Source of the DNA: Roseobacter sinensis
GTDB taxonomy: Bacteria > Pseudomonadota > Alphaproteobacteria > Rhodobacterales > Rhodobacteraceae
DNA length: 48,801 nt
NCBI RefSeq assembly: GCF_025755255.1
Contig: NZ_JALIEB010000010.1
Span: forward strand, 1-48,801
Direction of reading: 5' to 3'
Position numbers and translations under genes: made by a program. This document shows, piece after piece, positions 25,928 through 34,697 of this stretch (within the stretch, counting starts at the first letter, position 1; each line of letters opens with the position of its first letter). The notes under the pieces are model-generated. The model was not told the DNA's origin, searched no databases, and was given only the letters and a program-made list of their open reading frames with translations.

Positions 25928-28783
25928 TCAGAGGCCGAGGCCACGGCTGCGGCCGAGCTCGAGGCCGTGGCTGAAGGCGAGTGCCTCACCGAGTCGCCGT
26001 CCCATGTCGCTGGAGATGCCGAGGTCGCGTTTGCGGTTCGCGAGGAGGGATTCCAGCTGCGGATCGCGCTCGAGGCTGCGGGCCATGTCGGTCATTGCCT
26101 TGCGGGAGGCGTGGTAGCCCGTGTAGTCGCCCGCGCTGTATTGCGCACCGCTCCGGCGGTCGAGCTGCTGCCAACGCTCGACGAAGCGGTTGGCGCGGGC
26201 GCGAGGGTCGGTGCGAAGTTCGGTATCGAGCTGCAGGGCGCGGATCGCGCGGTCGAGCTGCCCCTTGGCGGCGTCCCGCGCGAGGGTCGGGTCCTTCAGA
26301 TAGGCCGCCTCGGCATCGCGCCAGCCATCGGGGCGAAGGGCCTCGAAGGCATCGCGGGCGCGGTTGAGGCTGCGCACCTGCTCGGGGCTGGCCTTGTCGC
26401 CTTGGGCCAGTGTCTCGAAGACGTCGTGGACGGCCTCGGCATGGCGGATCAGCGCGCGGGTGCGGGCCGGGCGCAGCGCGGCCTCGCGGGCCTCGGCGAG
26501 ATCGTCCGGCTGCGGGTCAATGTCGGGCGGCTCGGGGGCATGATGGCCGACGTCGATGCCCCGGCGCGCGGCGAACCCCTCGGCCGGATCGGTCCCTGCA
26601 TGGTCGAGCGCCATGTCCTTCGCCCGCTCGCGACCGAGAGTGCGGGCGAGGCGCTCGGGGCTCGCGAAGTCGTCGCGGCCGTAGTGCAACTCCACCCCGT
26701 CGCGGTGCCGGGTGAGAGCCACGTAGCTGGCATGCGCATCCAGCCCCGGCGTCGCCAGCACATGGGCGCGGTCCACCGTCATGCCCTGCGCCTTGTGGAT
26801 CGTCGCCGCGTAGCCGTGGTCGATCCGGTCGTAGTCCTTGAGATCGAAGCGGACGGCACGGCCGTCTTCGGTGCGCACGGTCATCGCTTGGCGGTCGAGC
26901 TCCGCGATGGTCCCCAGCGTGCCGTTCTTCACGCCGAGGCCGCGGTCGTTCTGGAGGAACATGACGCGGTCGCCGGGGGCGAAGCTGCGTTCGCCGCGCT
27001 CGACGGTCAACCGAACCTCCGGGCCAAGATCGCCCGCCTCGCGCATGCGCTCCCGCGCCGCCAGGTTCAGCGCGCGCACCTCGTCATTGGTGTGGGTCAG
27101 GATGATGCGGCTGGCCTCCGGGTCCGCCCGCCTGTTGCGGTCCCAGCCCTCGATCAGGGCCTCGCGCGCCGCCGCGCGGGTGTCCGCCGCATGGACATGG
27201 CCGTGGGCCTCGTAAGCCGCCAGCGCCGCCTCGGTCTGGCCTGTCGCCAGATCGCGCGTGGCCTCGCGCTGCCAGTCTTCGCGCTGACGGCGCACCTCAC
27301 CAATGCGCGCGCCGCCGTGGCGGTCATGGAGCGACCGGAAGGCCGCCCCCGCCTCGATGGATTGCAGCTGTTGCGGATCGCCGACCAGCACCACCTTGGC
27401 CCCGGCCTCCGAGGCATGCGACAGGAGCCGCTCAAGCTGCCGTGTGCCAACCATCCCGGCCTCGTCGATCACGAGGATGTCGCGAGGGGAGAGCGCGTCG
27501 CGCCCCTGCGCCCAACCCTGTTCGAGGCTCGCGAGGGTGCGGGACCCGATCCCCGATCCACCCTCGAGGTTCTCGGCCGCGATCCCGGAAAGCGCCGCGC
27601 CGCGGACCCGGTAGCCCGCCGCCTCCCAGGCTTCGCGCGCCACGCCCAGCATCGCGCTCTTCCCCGTCCCGGCATGACCGATGACGATCCCGAGGTCGCG
27701 CCAGTCGGTGATATGAGTGAGCGCCTCGGCCTGTTCGGCCGAGAGGATCAGACCCCGCGCCTCGGCGCGGGCGAGGGCCGCATCGCGGTCGCGGACGTCA
27801 ACCGAATGGCGCGCCCGCTCCGCCATCGCCAAGGCCGCGCGATGGAGGCGCTGTTCGGCCTCCAGCATGTCGCGCGAAGTGAAGCGTTCTTCGCCCCGCA
27901 CATCCTGCCCCAGCACCACCAGGTCGGGCGCGCGGCGCATGGCGCCCAGCACCGCGTCGAACTGGCCCGGCCCGTCGCTGTGGCGATGCGCGAAGGCAGC
28001 CATGTCGCGGCGAGTGAAGGTGGCCTGCTGCCGGGTGATCGCGTCGAGCGCGAGGCTCGGGTCGGCGATGATCCGGGTGCCGTTCTCGCGCGCGATGGAC
28101 CGGTGCATCTCGGCGCGGTCGGCCTCGCGCCCTTCGCCCATAATCCGTTGTGCGGGCGCGCCGATCTTGTCCTGCGGCTCCAGCGCGATACCCTGCGCCT
28201 CGAGGCTGCGGTGATCGATGCGCGCGTCGATATCGAGCTCGGCAAGACGTTCATTCGCGAACTCCGCCCAGCGTTCGCGCCAACGCTGGAGCAGATCGGT
28301 GCGGTTCCAGTCGCGCACCTTCGGGCCGAAGCCGTCCTCGTCCACGGACCGCATCGTCAGCATGACATGGGCATGGGGCTTTGCGAGGCCGTCGTCGGTC
28401 CGGTCCCAGTGCACGTTCAGATCGGCGATCATGCCGCGGTCGACGAATTCGGACTGGACGAAGTCGCGCGCCAGGTCGATCGCCTGCGCCTCGCTCATCT
28501 CGCGCGGCAGGGCGAATTCCAGCTCGCGCGCGAGCTGCGCGTCGCGTCGCACTTCACAGGCCTCGACCGCGTTCCAGAGGCGTTCCCGGTCCGACAAAGC
28601 ATCGGGCGCGCCCTCGGGCAACAGCACTTCGGAATGCACAACGCCGCGTTTGGCGGTGAAGTCGTGGCTGCGCTCGATCCGGTCGTCGCGGAGCCGCGAG
28701 GCCGAGCGGTAGGCGGCAGCCGCGACCGCACTTGCGCCGGAGGACCGTCCGATGACCTTCATGTGGAGGTGATAGATCGCCAT
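25928..28783 (-). CDS. traA: TraA-type conjugative relaxase-helicase (MOBQ)
   Basis: 951 residues. The N-terminal MobA/MobL relaxase domain (AIYHLHMKVIGRSSGASAVA; KPHAHVMLTMRSV with the metal-binding His pair) is followed by a TraI-like helicase with Walker A (GHAGTGKSAM), Walker B (ILVIDEAGMV) and the later motifs VGDPQQLQ and ATIHKAQGMT. This matches the Ti-type TraA that nicks oriT and unwinds the transferred strand. It is somewhat shorter than Ti TraA at the C-terminus. Divergent traC and a nic-like site are immediately upstream. Coding is intact, so mobilisation should be possible with a helper T4SS. Confidence 0.93.
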   Translation of the reverse strand: MAIYHLHMKVIGRSSGASAVAAAAYRSASRLRDDRIERSHDFTAKRGVVHSEVLLPEGAPDALSDRERLWNAVEACEVRRDAQLARELEFALPREMSEAQAIDLARDFVQSEFVDRGMIADLNVHWDRTDDGLAKPHAHVMLTMRSVDEDGFGPKVRDWNRTDLLQRWRERWAEFANERLAELDIDARIDHRSLEAQGIALEPQDKIGAPAQRIMGEGREADRAEMHRSIARENGTRIIADPSLALDAITRQQATFTRRDMAAFAHRHSDGPGQFDAVLGAMRRAPDLVVLGQDVRGEERFTSRDMLEAEQRLHRAALAMAERARHSVDVRDRDAALARAEARGLILSAEQAEALTHITDWRDLGIVIGHAGTGKSAMLGVAREAWEAAGYRVRGAALSGIAAENLEGGSGIGSRTLASLEQGWAQGRDALSPRDILVIDEAGMVGTRQLERLLSHASEAGAKVVLVGDPQQLQSIEAGAAFRSLHDRHGGARIGEVRRQREDWQREATRDLATGQTEAALAAYEAHGHVHAADTRAAAREALIEGWDRNRRADPEASRIILTHTNDEVRALNLAARERMREAGDLGPEVRLTVERGERSFAPGDRVMFLQNDRGLGVKNGTLGTIAELDRQAMTVRTEDGRAVRFDLKDYDRIDHGYAATIHKAQGMTVDRAHVLATPGLDAHASYVALTRHRDGVELHYGRDDFASPERLARTLGRERAKDMALDHAGTDPAEGFAARRGIDVGHHAPEPPDIDPQPDDLAEAREAALRPARTRALIRHAEAVHDVFETLAQGDKASPEQVRSLNRARDAFEALRPDGWRDAEAAYLKDPTLARDAAKGQLDRAIRALQLDTELRTDPRARANRFVERWQQLDRRSGAQYSAGDYTGYHASRKAMTDMARSLERDPQLESLLANRKRDLGISSDMGRRLGEALAFSHGLELGRSRGLGL

Positions 28784-28810
28784 GATGGGGCGATCTGTGC
28801 CACGGGCATC

Positions 28811-28844
28811 GCGACGTCGGAACGACGTATAAGCGCGCCCTCCC
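28811..28844 (+). other. Probable origin of transfer (oriT) with nic region
   Basis: A 6-bp inverted repeat ACGTCG-GAA-CGACGT (28814-28828) is followed by ATAAGCGCGCCCTCCC. From memory the RSF1010 nic region reads TAAGTGCGCCCTCCC and the Ti oriT reads CGACGTATAATTGCGCCC; the sequence here matches both closely. It lies between the divergent traA and traC genes, the expected place. Confidence 0.75.
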
Positions 28845-28955
28845 TCGAAAAATTCTCGGGCGGGACCGGGCCGTCCCGCGCTGTCCCGGCGACCCCGGAG
28901 CCTTTCGGGCGGGGTGCGGGTATCCTCATCGCATCAACCACTTGAGGAGGATGAC

Positions 28956-29282
28956 ATGCGCAAACCAAGGGATTTCGACGCGGAGCTGAAGGCGCTCGAG
29001 GACAAGGCGCGGGAGCTCAAGACGCGCAAAGTGCAGCAACTGGGCGAGTTGGTTATCGCGACCGGGGCCGACGCGCTGGCGCCCGAGGAACTGGCGGGCG
29101 CGCTGATCGTGCTGGCCGAGACGACGGATGCGGCGAAACGGGAGGCCTGGGCGAAACGCGGGGCCGCGATGTTTCGAAGCAAGACCCGGCGATCCGCTTC
29201 GGCAAATGATGGCGACAGCGGCGGCGCTGAAACGAAACCGGGCCGCGCGCAACCGCCATCAGGCGGTACGGGCGCGGCATGA
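28956..29282 (+). CDS. traC: Conjugal transfer protein TraC
   Basis: 108 residues from the ATG at 28956, which has TGAGGAGG upstream. The N-terminal part (KPRDFDAELKALEDKARELK, then VQQLGELVIATGADAL) is the Ti-type TraC relaxosome accessory pattern. The C-tail is disordered and Arg/Gly-rich. It is divergent from traA across oriT and overlaps traD. Confidence 0.85.
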   Translation: MRKPRDFDAELKALEDKARELKTRKVQQLGELVIATGADALAPEELAGALIVLAETTDAAKREAWAKRGAAMFRSKTRRSASANDGDSGGAETKPGRAQPPSGGTGAA

Positions 29283-29601
29283 CCGGCGCGGCCGGCAGAT
29301 GGACCGGCGCAAGCGCACGCGGCAGCTGATCGAGCTCGGCGGGCTCGTGAAAAAGGCCGGCCTCGTCGAGATCACGGGCGACGACCGGACGCTTATCTTC
29401 GGCGCGCTTCTGTGGATGGCTGACCGGCTGGAGGGCGAACAGGGCGAGCACGCGCGGAAGGTCTGGCGCGATTGGGGGCGCGCCGCGTTCGGGATGGAGC
29501 AGGAGGAGAAGGCCGGGACGGGAAAACGGTCAATCGCAGCGGAAGAGGAGCCTACGAAGAAGCCGCGCGCGGGGAGTGCAGAAGCAGGCGTTGCAAAATA
29601 A
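29206..29601 (+). CDS. traD: Conjugal transfer protein TraD
   Basis: 131 residues from the ATG at 29206 or 75 to 100 from later starts (the ATG at 29299 gives MDRRKRTRQLIELGGLV). The core (LVKKAGLVEITGDDRTLIFG, ALLWMAD) is the small TraD of Ti-type systems, a relaxosome accessory and not the VirD4-like TraD of F. It overlaps traC in another frame, so the two are coupled. The start is uncertain; the family is clear. Confidence 0.8.
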   Translation: MMATAAALKRNRAARNRHQAVRARHDRRGRQMDRRKRTRQLIELGGLVKKAGLVEITGDDRTLIFGALLWMADRLEGEQGEHARKVWRDWGRAAFGMEQEEKAGTGKRSIAAEEEPTKKPRAGSAEAGVAK

Positions 29602-29653
29602 TCTGGGGGTCACCAAGGCCGGCGCCGGAATCCTCGACGAGACCGCGCGTTCC

Positions 29654-30817
29654 TCACGCGGGGGTCGCGGTCCCGCTTACGCAATGCGCCGCCCATCGCT
29701 CCAGAAGCGCACGACGCTGATCCAAGAAATCGGTCCGTCGGTAGCTGCGGACCACCTTGCTGTCGCTGACATGCGCCAGCATCGCCTCGGCCACCTCGTG
29801 CGGCGCCTCCGTCTCCTCGGCCAGCCAGGTCCGGAGGCTGGCGCGGAAGCCATGCGGCCGCGCCGTGAGCCCGCGGCGCTCCATCATCCGTGACATCGTT
29901 GCATCGCTGATCACGGTCTTGCGGGCATGAAAGAGGTAGCCCTTCCGCTCGTAAATCCTGGCCATTTCGATCACCCGCAGGGCTTCCGCGGTCAGGGGCA
30001 CACGAAAGTCCTCTACCTTGCCCCGGCGGCCCTTCATCTTGTCCGCGGGCACCGTCCAGATATCGCCTTCGATCTCGTCGACACGGGCGAAGCGGACGGG
30101 CAGGGACCGTAGTCCGGTCAGGATCAGAAGTCGCAAGGCGAGGTTTACCGGCGATGGATCCTGCAGCGTTGCGTAGAAGGCTGGCACCTCCTGCCACGGC
30201 ATGCTCGGCACCGCCGTCACCTTGTGCTTCTGCGCGCCGAGCAGTGCCTTCGCCTTCGGGACCGCCTGCAGGTCGACATCGAGTTCCAGCGCCGCGGCAT
30301 GCTGCAAAACGATCCCGAGCCGGGTGATCGCTTTCGCCGCCGTCGAAGCCTTGGTGTGCCAGATCGGTTGCAGCACGTCACGGATGTCGCGAGCGGTGAT
30401 CTCGGCGACGGGCACGCGACCGAGCTTCGGCAGAACGTGAAGCTCCAGCGGGCTGAACCACCGTCCCGCGACACCATCACCCCGAAGGCTGGACTTGCGG
30501 CTCTCGAAGGCATCGAGGGCCACATCCCGGAGCATGTTCCTGTTCCGGATCGCCTCGGCCCTGAGCCGCCTGCGCGCTCCGATCGGATCGATATCCTGCG
30601 CGACGAGGCCGCGATAATGCGCGGCCCGCTCCCGCGCCTTCTTCAGCGACAGGGCGCGCAGACCGCCCAGACCCATCTCACGCCGACGGCCGTGGCAGGT
30701 GTAACGGAAGACCCACTGCCCGCCTCCGTCCTGTCTCTTGACCAGCCTCAGCCCGCCGCCATCCTCATGCTTGCCGGGTGGGAGGTTTTTAATCGCGATG
30801 GCCGTGAGCTTGTGCAT
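29654..30817 (-). CDS. int: P4-type tyrosine integrase
   Basis: 387 residues from the ATG at 30817; longer in-frame starts add a basic stretch with no likeness. The N-terminal DUF4102 arm-binding domain (AIAIKNLPPGKHEDGGGLRL, ALSLKKARERAA) and a SAM-like core-binding domain precede the catalytic domain. The catalytic residues are visible: Arg in LTGLRSLPVRF, HGFR, MLAHVSD and the nucleophile Tyr in VRSYRRTDFL. Such integrases use tRNA 3' ends, in line with the 14-bp repeat 172 bp before its start. It is convergent with traD. It appears intact and active. Confidence 0.93.
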   Translation of the reverse strand: MHKLTAIAIKNLPPGKHEDGGGLRLVKRQDGGGQWVFRYTCHGRRREMGLGGLRALSLKKARERAAHYRGLVAQDIDPIGARRRLRAEAIRNRNMLRDVALDAFESRKSSLRGDGVAGRWFSPLELHVLPKLGRVPVAEITARDIRDVLQPIWHTKASTAAKAITRLGIVLQHAAALELDVDLQAVPKAKALLGAQKHKVTAVPSMPWQEVPAFYATLQDPSPVNLALRLLILTGLRSLPVRFARVDEIEGDIWTVPADKMKGRRGKVEDFRVPLTAEALRVIEMARIYERKGYLFHARKTVISDATMSRMMERRGLTARPHGFRASLRTWLAEETEAPHEVAEAMLAHVSDSKVVRSYRRTDFLDQRRALLERWAAHCVSGTATPA

Positions 30818-30846
30818 TGAACAAATCCCTCCCGGGACCGGCGGAG

Positions 30847-30868
30847 AATATCCCCCGAAATATCCCCC
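30847..30868. repeat. Tandem 10-bp repeats upstream of the integrase
   Basis: AATATCCCCC occurs twice with 2 bp between, about 30 bp upstream of the integrase start. Its core recurs inverted as GGGATAT at about 30888-30894. Candidate integrase arm-type sites or AlpA operators. Confidence 0.45.
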
Positions 30869-30988
30869 AGTGGTTACGCGATACCTTGGGATATCGCAAG
30901 ATCGGCTGGAACACATGGGCGTGACTATTTCCAACAGAATCATGGGGATAAGACGCAGTGGCACCGCTTGAAATCAGCGTTCACGCCG

Positions 30989-31002
30989 TCTCATCCGCAC
31001 CA
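30989..31002 (+). repeat. Right attachment site (attR)
   Basis: An exact 14-bp copy of the tRNA-Leu 3' end (TCTCATCCGCACCA) without the rest of the tRNA. It marks the right boundary of the island. Confidence 0.82.
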
Positions 31003-31212
31003 CCATCCTCCGGACTGTCAGCCCCATCCACATCGCAATCGTGGTCTTGCTGCGAGACGCGGGCGGAGGCAATGCGTGCCGTCTCCTGTGACTTGCTCGG
31101 CCGGGCGCAGTGTGCCAGCCTTTCTCGCCTCGCGTGAAACGGCCCGTTTGATTTTGACATCCACCGTTATGCCGCGCTAGGCCCTTGGGACGTTGCGTGC
31201 AAAGGACAGGTT

Positions 31213-34200
31213 TTGACCGCCCGCATTTTCTCGACCCGACACCGGCCTTTCCATCTGGGGCCGTTCCCGCTGGAGCGGCTCGCACGGCACGACCGGGCGC
31301 CGGATCTGGCGGATGCGCCACCGATGCAGGCCCTCTCCTTCGATCGCCCGGATGTTCCGGCCTCGCTCGTCAACGCGATGTCCGAGTATCAGGCGATGCT
31401 CGACGCAATCCGGGACGGGCTGATCAATCGCGCGCCCTCGACCTGCCCCGAGGATCGCACCGAGCGCGCGCGGCACATCAAGTCCTTTGGTTACTTTCAG
31501 GACGCGCCGATGGTGGGGATCGGGCGGCTGGACGCGGACCAGATGCTTGCGACACCGCTGCGCAACCCGGGCATAGACCGGCTCGCCGAGGAACTGCGTA
31601 CGCGGCAGACACAGACGCTGGCGGTGGGCATCGACACGATCATGGCGGACCTGCGCGACAGCATGTCCGCCCCGCCCCGGACGATTGAAACCCACAGCCA
31701 TACAATCGTGCTGCTCTACGACTACAGCCGCGAGCCCGAGCGGGGAGAGCCGGGATATGACTGGATCGCGGAGGCCCATCCGCAGCGCGCGGCCCTGCGG
31801 GCGTCCGAGACGGCAGTCATCCTTGCGGGGTATCTGCGGGTGCTGGGCTACGATGCCAAAGCACATACCGCGACCTCCTCCGATGTGGACCTGGGCAGGC
31901 TTGCCGCGGGTGCGGGGCTGGTTACGTTGGAGGAGGGGGCGCTGGTCAATCCCTACGTCGGCACGCGGTTTCAACTGGCTGCGGTCACGACGGATTTCGA
32001 GATGGAGACGGACCGGCCGCTTGTGCCTTTGGCCGCGCAGCCGGCCTCCATCCATGGGCTGGCTTGGAAGTTGGGTCGGGGCGCAGCGAAAGGTGCGCGA
32101 ACGCTCGATCCCTATGCCAAGCGGCGATATGCGGAGGGGCTGCACCCCTTCGAGACGCTGAAACGGGTGGAGAAGCCCACCACCTACATCGACGAGGCCC
32201 GGGTTGCCCGGGTCCCCAAACGGACGGACATGTTCGCGCGCGCGCAGTTCGGCGATATCGGCAAGGCCAACCAGGAGGCGACGAAAGGAGGGTACTTCGC
32301 GCAGAAATCCCCGATCAGCAATGCGATCCGGCGGCCATCGGGCGCGCTCTTGCTGCTGCAACAGGGTGCTGCGGCGCCCCAGGTGGATCCAAGCGCTGAG
32401 GAGGCCGCACGCAATGCCGAAGGGATCAAGGCGGCGGCTTACTTCATGGGCGCGGATGCGGTGGGCATTTCGCGCTGCCCGGAGTGGGTCTGGTATTCGC
32501 ATGATGCCGTGGGCGCCCCCATTGTGCCTACGCATGATCATGCCATCAGCCTGATCATCGACCAGGGCTTCGAGACGACCGAGGGCTCCTCCGGCGATGA
32601 CTGGATCGCGGTGGCCCAATCGATGCGGGCGTACTTGCGCTTTTCGCTGCTCGGAGGCGTGATCGGAAAACAGATCCGAAACCTCGGCTACGAGGCGCGG
32701 GTGCATACCAACCTCGATGGCGAGGTGTTGCAGCCGCCTCTGTTGCTGCTCTCGGGGCTCGGCGAGGTCAGCCGTATCGGCGAGGTTATCGTGAACCCCT
32801 TCCTCGGCCCGCGGCTGAAGTCGGGCTGCATCACCACGACCATGCCGCTCACCCATGACAAGCCCATCGACTTCGGGATGCAGGCCTTTTGCGAGGCCTG
32901 CAACAAATGCGCGCGCGAGTGTCCCTCGGGGGCGATCACCGCTGGCCCGAAGCTGATGTTCAATGGATACGAGATCTGGAAGTCCGACAGCCAGAAGTGC
33001 ATCACTTACCGCCTGACCCAGGAGGGCGGGTCGATGTGCGGGCGCTGCATGAAGACCTGCCCCTGGAACATGGAGGGGCTGGAGCACGAAAGGCCGCTGC
33101 GCTGGATCGCGATGAACGTGCCCGCGATGGCCGGTGTGCTGGCGAAGGCCGATGATCTGGTCGGCAACGGGCGGATCAACCCGCAAAAGCGCTGGTGGTG
33201 GGATCTGAAGCTGACCGATGCGGGCGGTTTTGCGCCGTCTGATACGCCGTCCAATCAGCGCGAACTCCAGACCGACCTGAAGCTCGACTATGCGGATCAG
33301 ACCCTGGCGGTCTACCCCGCGAGCCTCGCACCGCCGCCCTATCCTTTCCCCTTTCCGATGGACCGGGAGAAGGGAATCGAGGCGTACCAGGCGCTGATCA
33401 CCGCCGAAGCCTATCAGGCGCGGCTTGATCGCGGCGAGACGGAGAGGCTTGCGCACGCCTACCTCGGTGCGGGCGAGGCGCCGGTGATCCGGGTGACGGT
33501 TGCCAAGGTCACGGCCCTGACACGCGAGATCAGTCTTTACGATCTGCGCAGCCTCGATGGCGGCGATCTGCCCCCTTGGGAGGCGGGCGCGCATCTCGAC
33601 GTGGTGGTCGCCCCGGAGTTCCTGCGGCAGTTCTCGCTCTGCGGCGATCCGGCTGATCGCTCGCGCTATCAGGTAGCGGTGCTGCGCGAGGAAGACGGGC
33701 GCGGCGGCTCGAAGCTGATGCACAAGATCTTTACCGAAGGGCGGAAGGTCTTTGTCTCGAAGCCGATCAATCACTTCCCGCTGGTGGAAGGGGCGTCGAA
33801 ACACATCCTAATGGGCGGCGGCATCGGCATCACGCCCATGCTGGCCTTTGCCCATGCGTGCCATGCGCAAGGCGCGGCGTTTGCGCTGCATTACTCGGTG
33901 TCCTCGGGGGCTGATGCGGCTTTTCTCGATCTGCTGCGGGCGGTGCCCTGGGCGGATCGGGTTGCGGTGCACAACTCGGCGGCTGGTACGCGGGCCGATC
34001 TGGACGCGGTGCTGGCGGGGTATGCGCCGGGCTGGCATGTCTACGCCTGCGGACCGGACGCCTACATGCAGGCGGTCACGGCGGCGGCCACACGGCAGGG
34101 TTTTCCCGAGGAGGCGCAACATGTCGAGTACTTCTCGGTGCCAGAGGTGCCGGACTATGAAAATCACGCGTTCACCTTGCGGCTGGCGCGGTCGCAGCGC

Positions 34201-34431
34201 GATCTGCGGGTTCCGGCAGATCGCGCTGCGACCGATGTGCTTCGCGAGAACGGGATCGCGGTGGATGTGAAGTGTTCAGACGGGCTCTGTGGGGTGTGCA
34301 AATGCGGGCTGATCTCGGGCGAGGTCGAGCATCGCGATTTCGTGCTATCCAAGGCGCAGCGCGAGGATGCCATCATCCTCTGTCAGAGCCGCGCAGCGGA
34401 GCCCGACGGGGTTGTGGAGATTGACCTTTAG
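31213..34431 (+). CDS. Reductive dehalogenase fused to its own reductase
   Basis: 1072 residues from a TTG that has AAAGGACAGG upstream. Residues 1-700 are a cobalamin-dependent reductive dehalogenase: the B12 domain, then two 4Fe-4S clusters with CEACNKCAREC (Cys560, 563, 566, 570) and CGRCMKTC (609, 612, 616). Residues from about 755 are a phthalate-dioxygenase-reductase-like module: flavin-binding RQFSLCGDP, the NAD site GGGIGITP, and a C-terminal plant-type 2Fe-2S ferredoxin (KCSDGLCGVCKCG). There is no Tat signal and no RdhB anchor gene, so this is the cytosolic catabolic type, like BhbA of Comamonas, which takes electrons from NAD(P)H and removes halogens from phenolics. It starts about 210 bp after the island end. 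Confidence 0.9.
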   Translation: MTARIFSTRHRPFHLGPFPLERLARHDRAPDLADAPPMQALSFDRPDVPASLVNAMSEYQAMLDAIRDGLINRAPSTCPEDRTERARHIKSFGYFQDAPMVGIGRLDADQMLATPLRNPGIDRLAEELRTRQTQTLAVGIDTIMADLRDSMSAPPRTIETHSHTIVLLYDYSREPERGEPGYDWIAEAHPQRAALRASETAVILAGYLRVLGYDAKAHTATSSDVDLGRLAAGAGLVTLEEGALVNPYVGTRFQLAAVTTDFEMETDRPLVPLAAQPASIHGLAWKLGRGAAKGARTLDPYAKRRYAEGLHPFETLKRVEKPTTYIDEARVARVPKRTDMFARAQFGDIGKANQEATKGGYFAQKSPISNAIRRPSGALLLLQQGAAAPQVDPSAEEAARNAEGIKAAAYFMGADAVGISRCPEWVWYSHDAVGAPIVPTHDHAISLIIDQGFETTEGSSGDDWIAVAQSMRAYLRFSLLGGVIGKQIRNLGYEARVHTNLDGEVLQPPLLLLSGLGEVSRIGEVIVNPFLGPRLKSGCITTTMPLTHDKPIDFGMQAFCEACNKCARECPSGAITAGPKLMFNGYEIWKSDSQKCITYRLTQEGGSMCGRCMKTCPWNMEGLEHERPLRWIAMNVPAMAGVLAKADDLVGNGRINPQKRWWWDLKLTDAGGFAPSDTPSNQRELQTDLKLDYADQTLAVYPASLAPPPYPFPFPMDREKGIEAYQALITAEAYQARLDRGETERLAHAYLGAGEAPVIRVTVAKVTALTREISLYDLRSLDGGDLPPWEAGAHLDVVVAPEFLRQFSLCGDPADRSRYQVAVLREEDGRGGSKLMHKIFTEGRKVFVSKPINHFPLVEGASKHILMGGGIGITPMLAFAHACHAQGAAFALHYSVSSGADAAFLDLLRAVPWADRVAVHNSAAGTRADLDAVLAGYAPGWHVYACGPDAYMQAVTAAATRQGFPEEAQHVEYFSVPEVPDYENHAFTLRLARSQRDLRVPADRAATDVLRENGIAVDVKCSDGLCGVCKCGLISGEVEHRDFVLSKAQREDAIILCQSRAAEPDGVVEIDL

Positions 34432-34697
34432 CCGCGGCGAGATGTGTCTCTTCTTCGCCGGCGCCATTTCAAGTGCAAAGCCCTGAGATGTTTCGCCCGG
34501 CTGATGGGCCGGGCATCGCCGACCCCCCCCGGAGGCCGATTTCGCGACGTTACAAGCAGAAGTGACGGCCCTCTTCTTGGTGACGTCGTGCGCCGAAAGA
34601 ACGTTGCTGACGCCCTCCAGGTCGGGCGATGCCCTCTGCGCACTGCTTTTTGGGACCGGCTTCGTAGACAAAAGCGGACCGACTTGAGAGCGCTGAC
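34432..34697. other. Intergenic region between convergent genes
   Basis: A hairpin GCCCGGC/GCCGGGC at 34495-34514 follows the dehalogenase gene, without a T run. It may stop transcription from either side. I see no gene here. Confidence 0.35.

Larger units (their letters stand above)
30818..31212. other. Integrase promoter region, right island end and rdhA leader
   Basis: The gap holds two 10-bp direct repeats AATATCCCCC (30847-30856, 30859-30868), an inverted repeat GCGATA/TATCGC (30878-30897) and the att copy at 30989-31002. The last 200 bp up to the TTG of the dehalogenase gene show nothing firm. Confidence 0.5.

Noticed and set aside
25925-28945. A 1006-codon open frame on the plus strand across the relaxase gene
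   Set aside because: It is the antisense shadow of the GC-rich traA; the minus strand shows all relaxase and helicase motifs, while this frame has only Arg/Ala/Gly-rich sequence with no domain.
25573-30817. A self-transmissible conjugative element
   Set aside because: No VirB/Trb mating-pair genes and no VirD4-type coupling protein are present; the small TraD here is a relaxosome accessory.
31177-33804. An 875-codon open frame on the minus strand across the dehalogenase gene
   Set aside because: Antisense shadow; the plus strand shows cobalamin, Fe-S and reductase motifs.
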